Part shown: piece by piece, positions 62,491 through 64,000 of the stretch | Position numbering within the stretch: position 1 is the stretch's first letter | Layout of the letters: each line of letters opens with the position of its first letter | Source of the DNA: Eucalyptus grandis | Taxonomy: Eukaryota; Streptophyta; Magnoliopsida; Myrtales; Myrtaceae | Assembly (NCBI RefSeq): GCF_016545825.1 | Contig: NC_052614.1 | Coordinates: 58,411,864 to 58,475,863, forward strand | Length of the DNA stretch: 64,000 nucleotides | Direction: 5' to 3' | The notes under the pieces: model-generated | What the model was told of the DNA's origin: nothing | Seen by the model: the letters and a program-made list of their open reading frames with translations, nothing else | Databases searched by the model: none | Program-made: the position numbers and the translations under genes

Positions 62491-64000
62491 AGACAGCTTG
62501 ATTGTTTGATAAAAATGGCGCACGTTCTTGTCCTACCTCCATGTGATTTGATCTCTATTTCTTTACGAAATGAGGTAGAAGACAGGCACAAATATCGGCA
62601 ACTGAGCAATCAAAATGTGAGATTAAGACAGCCTTGTGCTTTACCTGCTTTCTCATGGCCCAGGACAGCATATGTTGATGCTGATACCTGCATTAAAAGG
62701 CACATCAGAACGATCATGGTTACTCTCCAAAGCTCCTCACCATCTTTTTGCGAAACTCAGCAATCTTCATGTCCAAAAAATGCTCAGAGACACAATTCAA
62801 GCGAATGGATCAGGTCTTTAAGTCTTTTGACACACAACAGTCGCTAGTTCAAAACTCGCACAGTTGAGACAGATCAGGTATGCAGGTTTGGTTTATGCAG
62901 TTTGAATTCTGCCTGGAAACCAGCTGAGGAGTTTAAAATCAAGATCATAGTTGGTACAGGCATTTTTAACGTTTCAGACCATTGACCTTACTCTGCCTGT
63001 CCTAGTCCAAACCTAGTCACTTGATGGACAGGGACAAGCAGGGTTTCTTTTTAACCCATTGTTTCCCTGATTCCAATAGCGTTCTCATGTATAGATGTAG
63101 ACAGAGAGGGGGCCAAATTGGCACCTATAGAAGTGGGAATGAACGGTGGTTGGAGCTTTGGGCAGAGCTCATGGGAAGTAGGAAGAAGAAAATTGTTGGT
63201 TGTGGAAAGAAAGATGTCACAGTAATTCTGATGTACTGTGTACCTTTCTCTGCTGCTGCTTCATGTCCTCTATTCCCCTTCTCATCATTCATTTAATTTG
63301 TGAGCCCACTTCATGACATTATTTAATTTTTCCAAGGCGTCTCCAGCCATGTAATCCTTCATTTTTCAGACATCTTCAGAAAAGTTGGACCTACCTTGTG
63401 CTGTTACATAGCAGTGAGTTATTAGATTGATTTGGACATATGAAATTTCCAAATCTTTCATGTGTTTCATATGCCACAGCCATGCATATGCAACTGCAAT
63501 ATCTGATGATTGCCCTAGATGCCATTCAGTCTGATTAAATTAAAAATAAAAAAAAGCAGAGCTTTCTTGATAGTTTTTGCGATGTAGCTAATGTGAATTT
63601 AGAGGGTCGTTAACTCCATTGACATAGCATATTCTCTTGTCACGCCATTGCTTTCTTATGCCAAACACGGCATAAGGGAAGCCGAAGATAATTGTCAAAA
63701 CGTAGTCTCTGTAACAAGGTTGTTTCATACAGCATGGACAGAGATGGTATGGCTTAGACAAGGCGTTTGCCTATTCTCCAAATATCTGACAATACAAATG
63801 GTTTTGAAGTGTTTACAATAACTGTTCGGAAAATATTCCACCCTGGTTCAGAGTGCCGTAAGTTCAGAACAGATATTAATAAAACTCGCAAATGCAACAA
63901 TTCCTTATAGAACTGCAACGAGGCGCAATTGCAGCACAACAATAGCGATACCGGCCGGCTGAAAAAGGTGACCTTTCAAGTTCCGCCATAACTACATGGC
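62491..64000. other. Downstream flank of SUS copy 2, no gene recognised
   Basis: Counterpart of 34591-36098, running to the window edge. No gene or RNA recognised. Confidence 0.4.

Larger units (their letters stand above)
37349..64000. repeat. Right copy of the ~26.7-kb near-identical direct repeat
   Basis: Begins directly after the N run and reaches the right window edge still in register with the left copy (offset about 27.9 kb), so its true end is not seen. All nested insertions are shared with the left copy, so they predate the split of the two copies. Confidence 0.97.

Overview
The window is nuclear DNA of a flowering plant: AT-rich, with spliced genes (GT-AG introns), retrotransposon remains and MITE-like elements. 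The sucrose synthase reading frames look most like Eucalyptus (Myrtaceae) SUS1-type proteins. That assignment rests on memory of the family, not on a search.

Layout of the left part: (1) 67-2337, minus strand, the first seven coding exons of eIF3k, running off the left edge. (2) 2620-3323, the 3' tail of a LINE; 3600-4090, a GC-richer repeat. (3) 4920-12016, minus strand, a 14-exon kinesin-7 of the TETRASPORE/NACK2 type with an intron in its 5' leader. (4) 12.1-27.6 kb, about 15 kb without a recognised host gene: a hAT-like element, a decayed Ty1-copia element with a MULE-type MITE nested in it, diverged direct repeats around the copia remnant, and AT-rich repeats. (5) 27.6-34.2 kb, plus strand, a sucrose synthase gene with a 2.5-kb leader intron that carries a SINE. 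(6) 34.2-37.2 kb, nothing recognised.

A run of exactly 100 N (37249-37348) follows. After it the sequence restarts inside TES intron 7 and repeats 9385-36098 almost base for base as 37349-64000. The second half therefore holds TES exons 1-7 only, the same intergenic transposons at the same sites, and a second SUS gene. Shared insertions with identical target-site duplications, scattered small indels, a microsatellite length difference and a default-size gap make an uncollapsed second haplotype placed in tandem the simplest reading. A real recent tandem duplication is not excluded.

Two things do not fit a plain allele pair. In SUS copy 2, a block of about 1 kb (intron 2 to intron 5) and a block of about 0.32 kb in exon 12 are far more diverged than their surroundings, with changes at conserved residues, including Glu to Asp at the first Glu of the GT-B E-X7-E motif. 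Also, both SUS copies carry several frameshifting indels, nearly all private to one copy, while eIF3k is clean and TES copy 1 has a single one. No previously undescribed system was found; the structure of the duplication and the mosaic SUS copy are the main points of interest.
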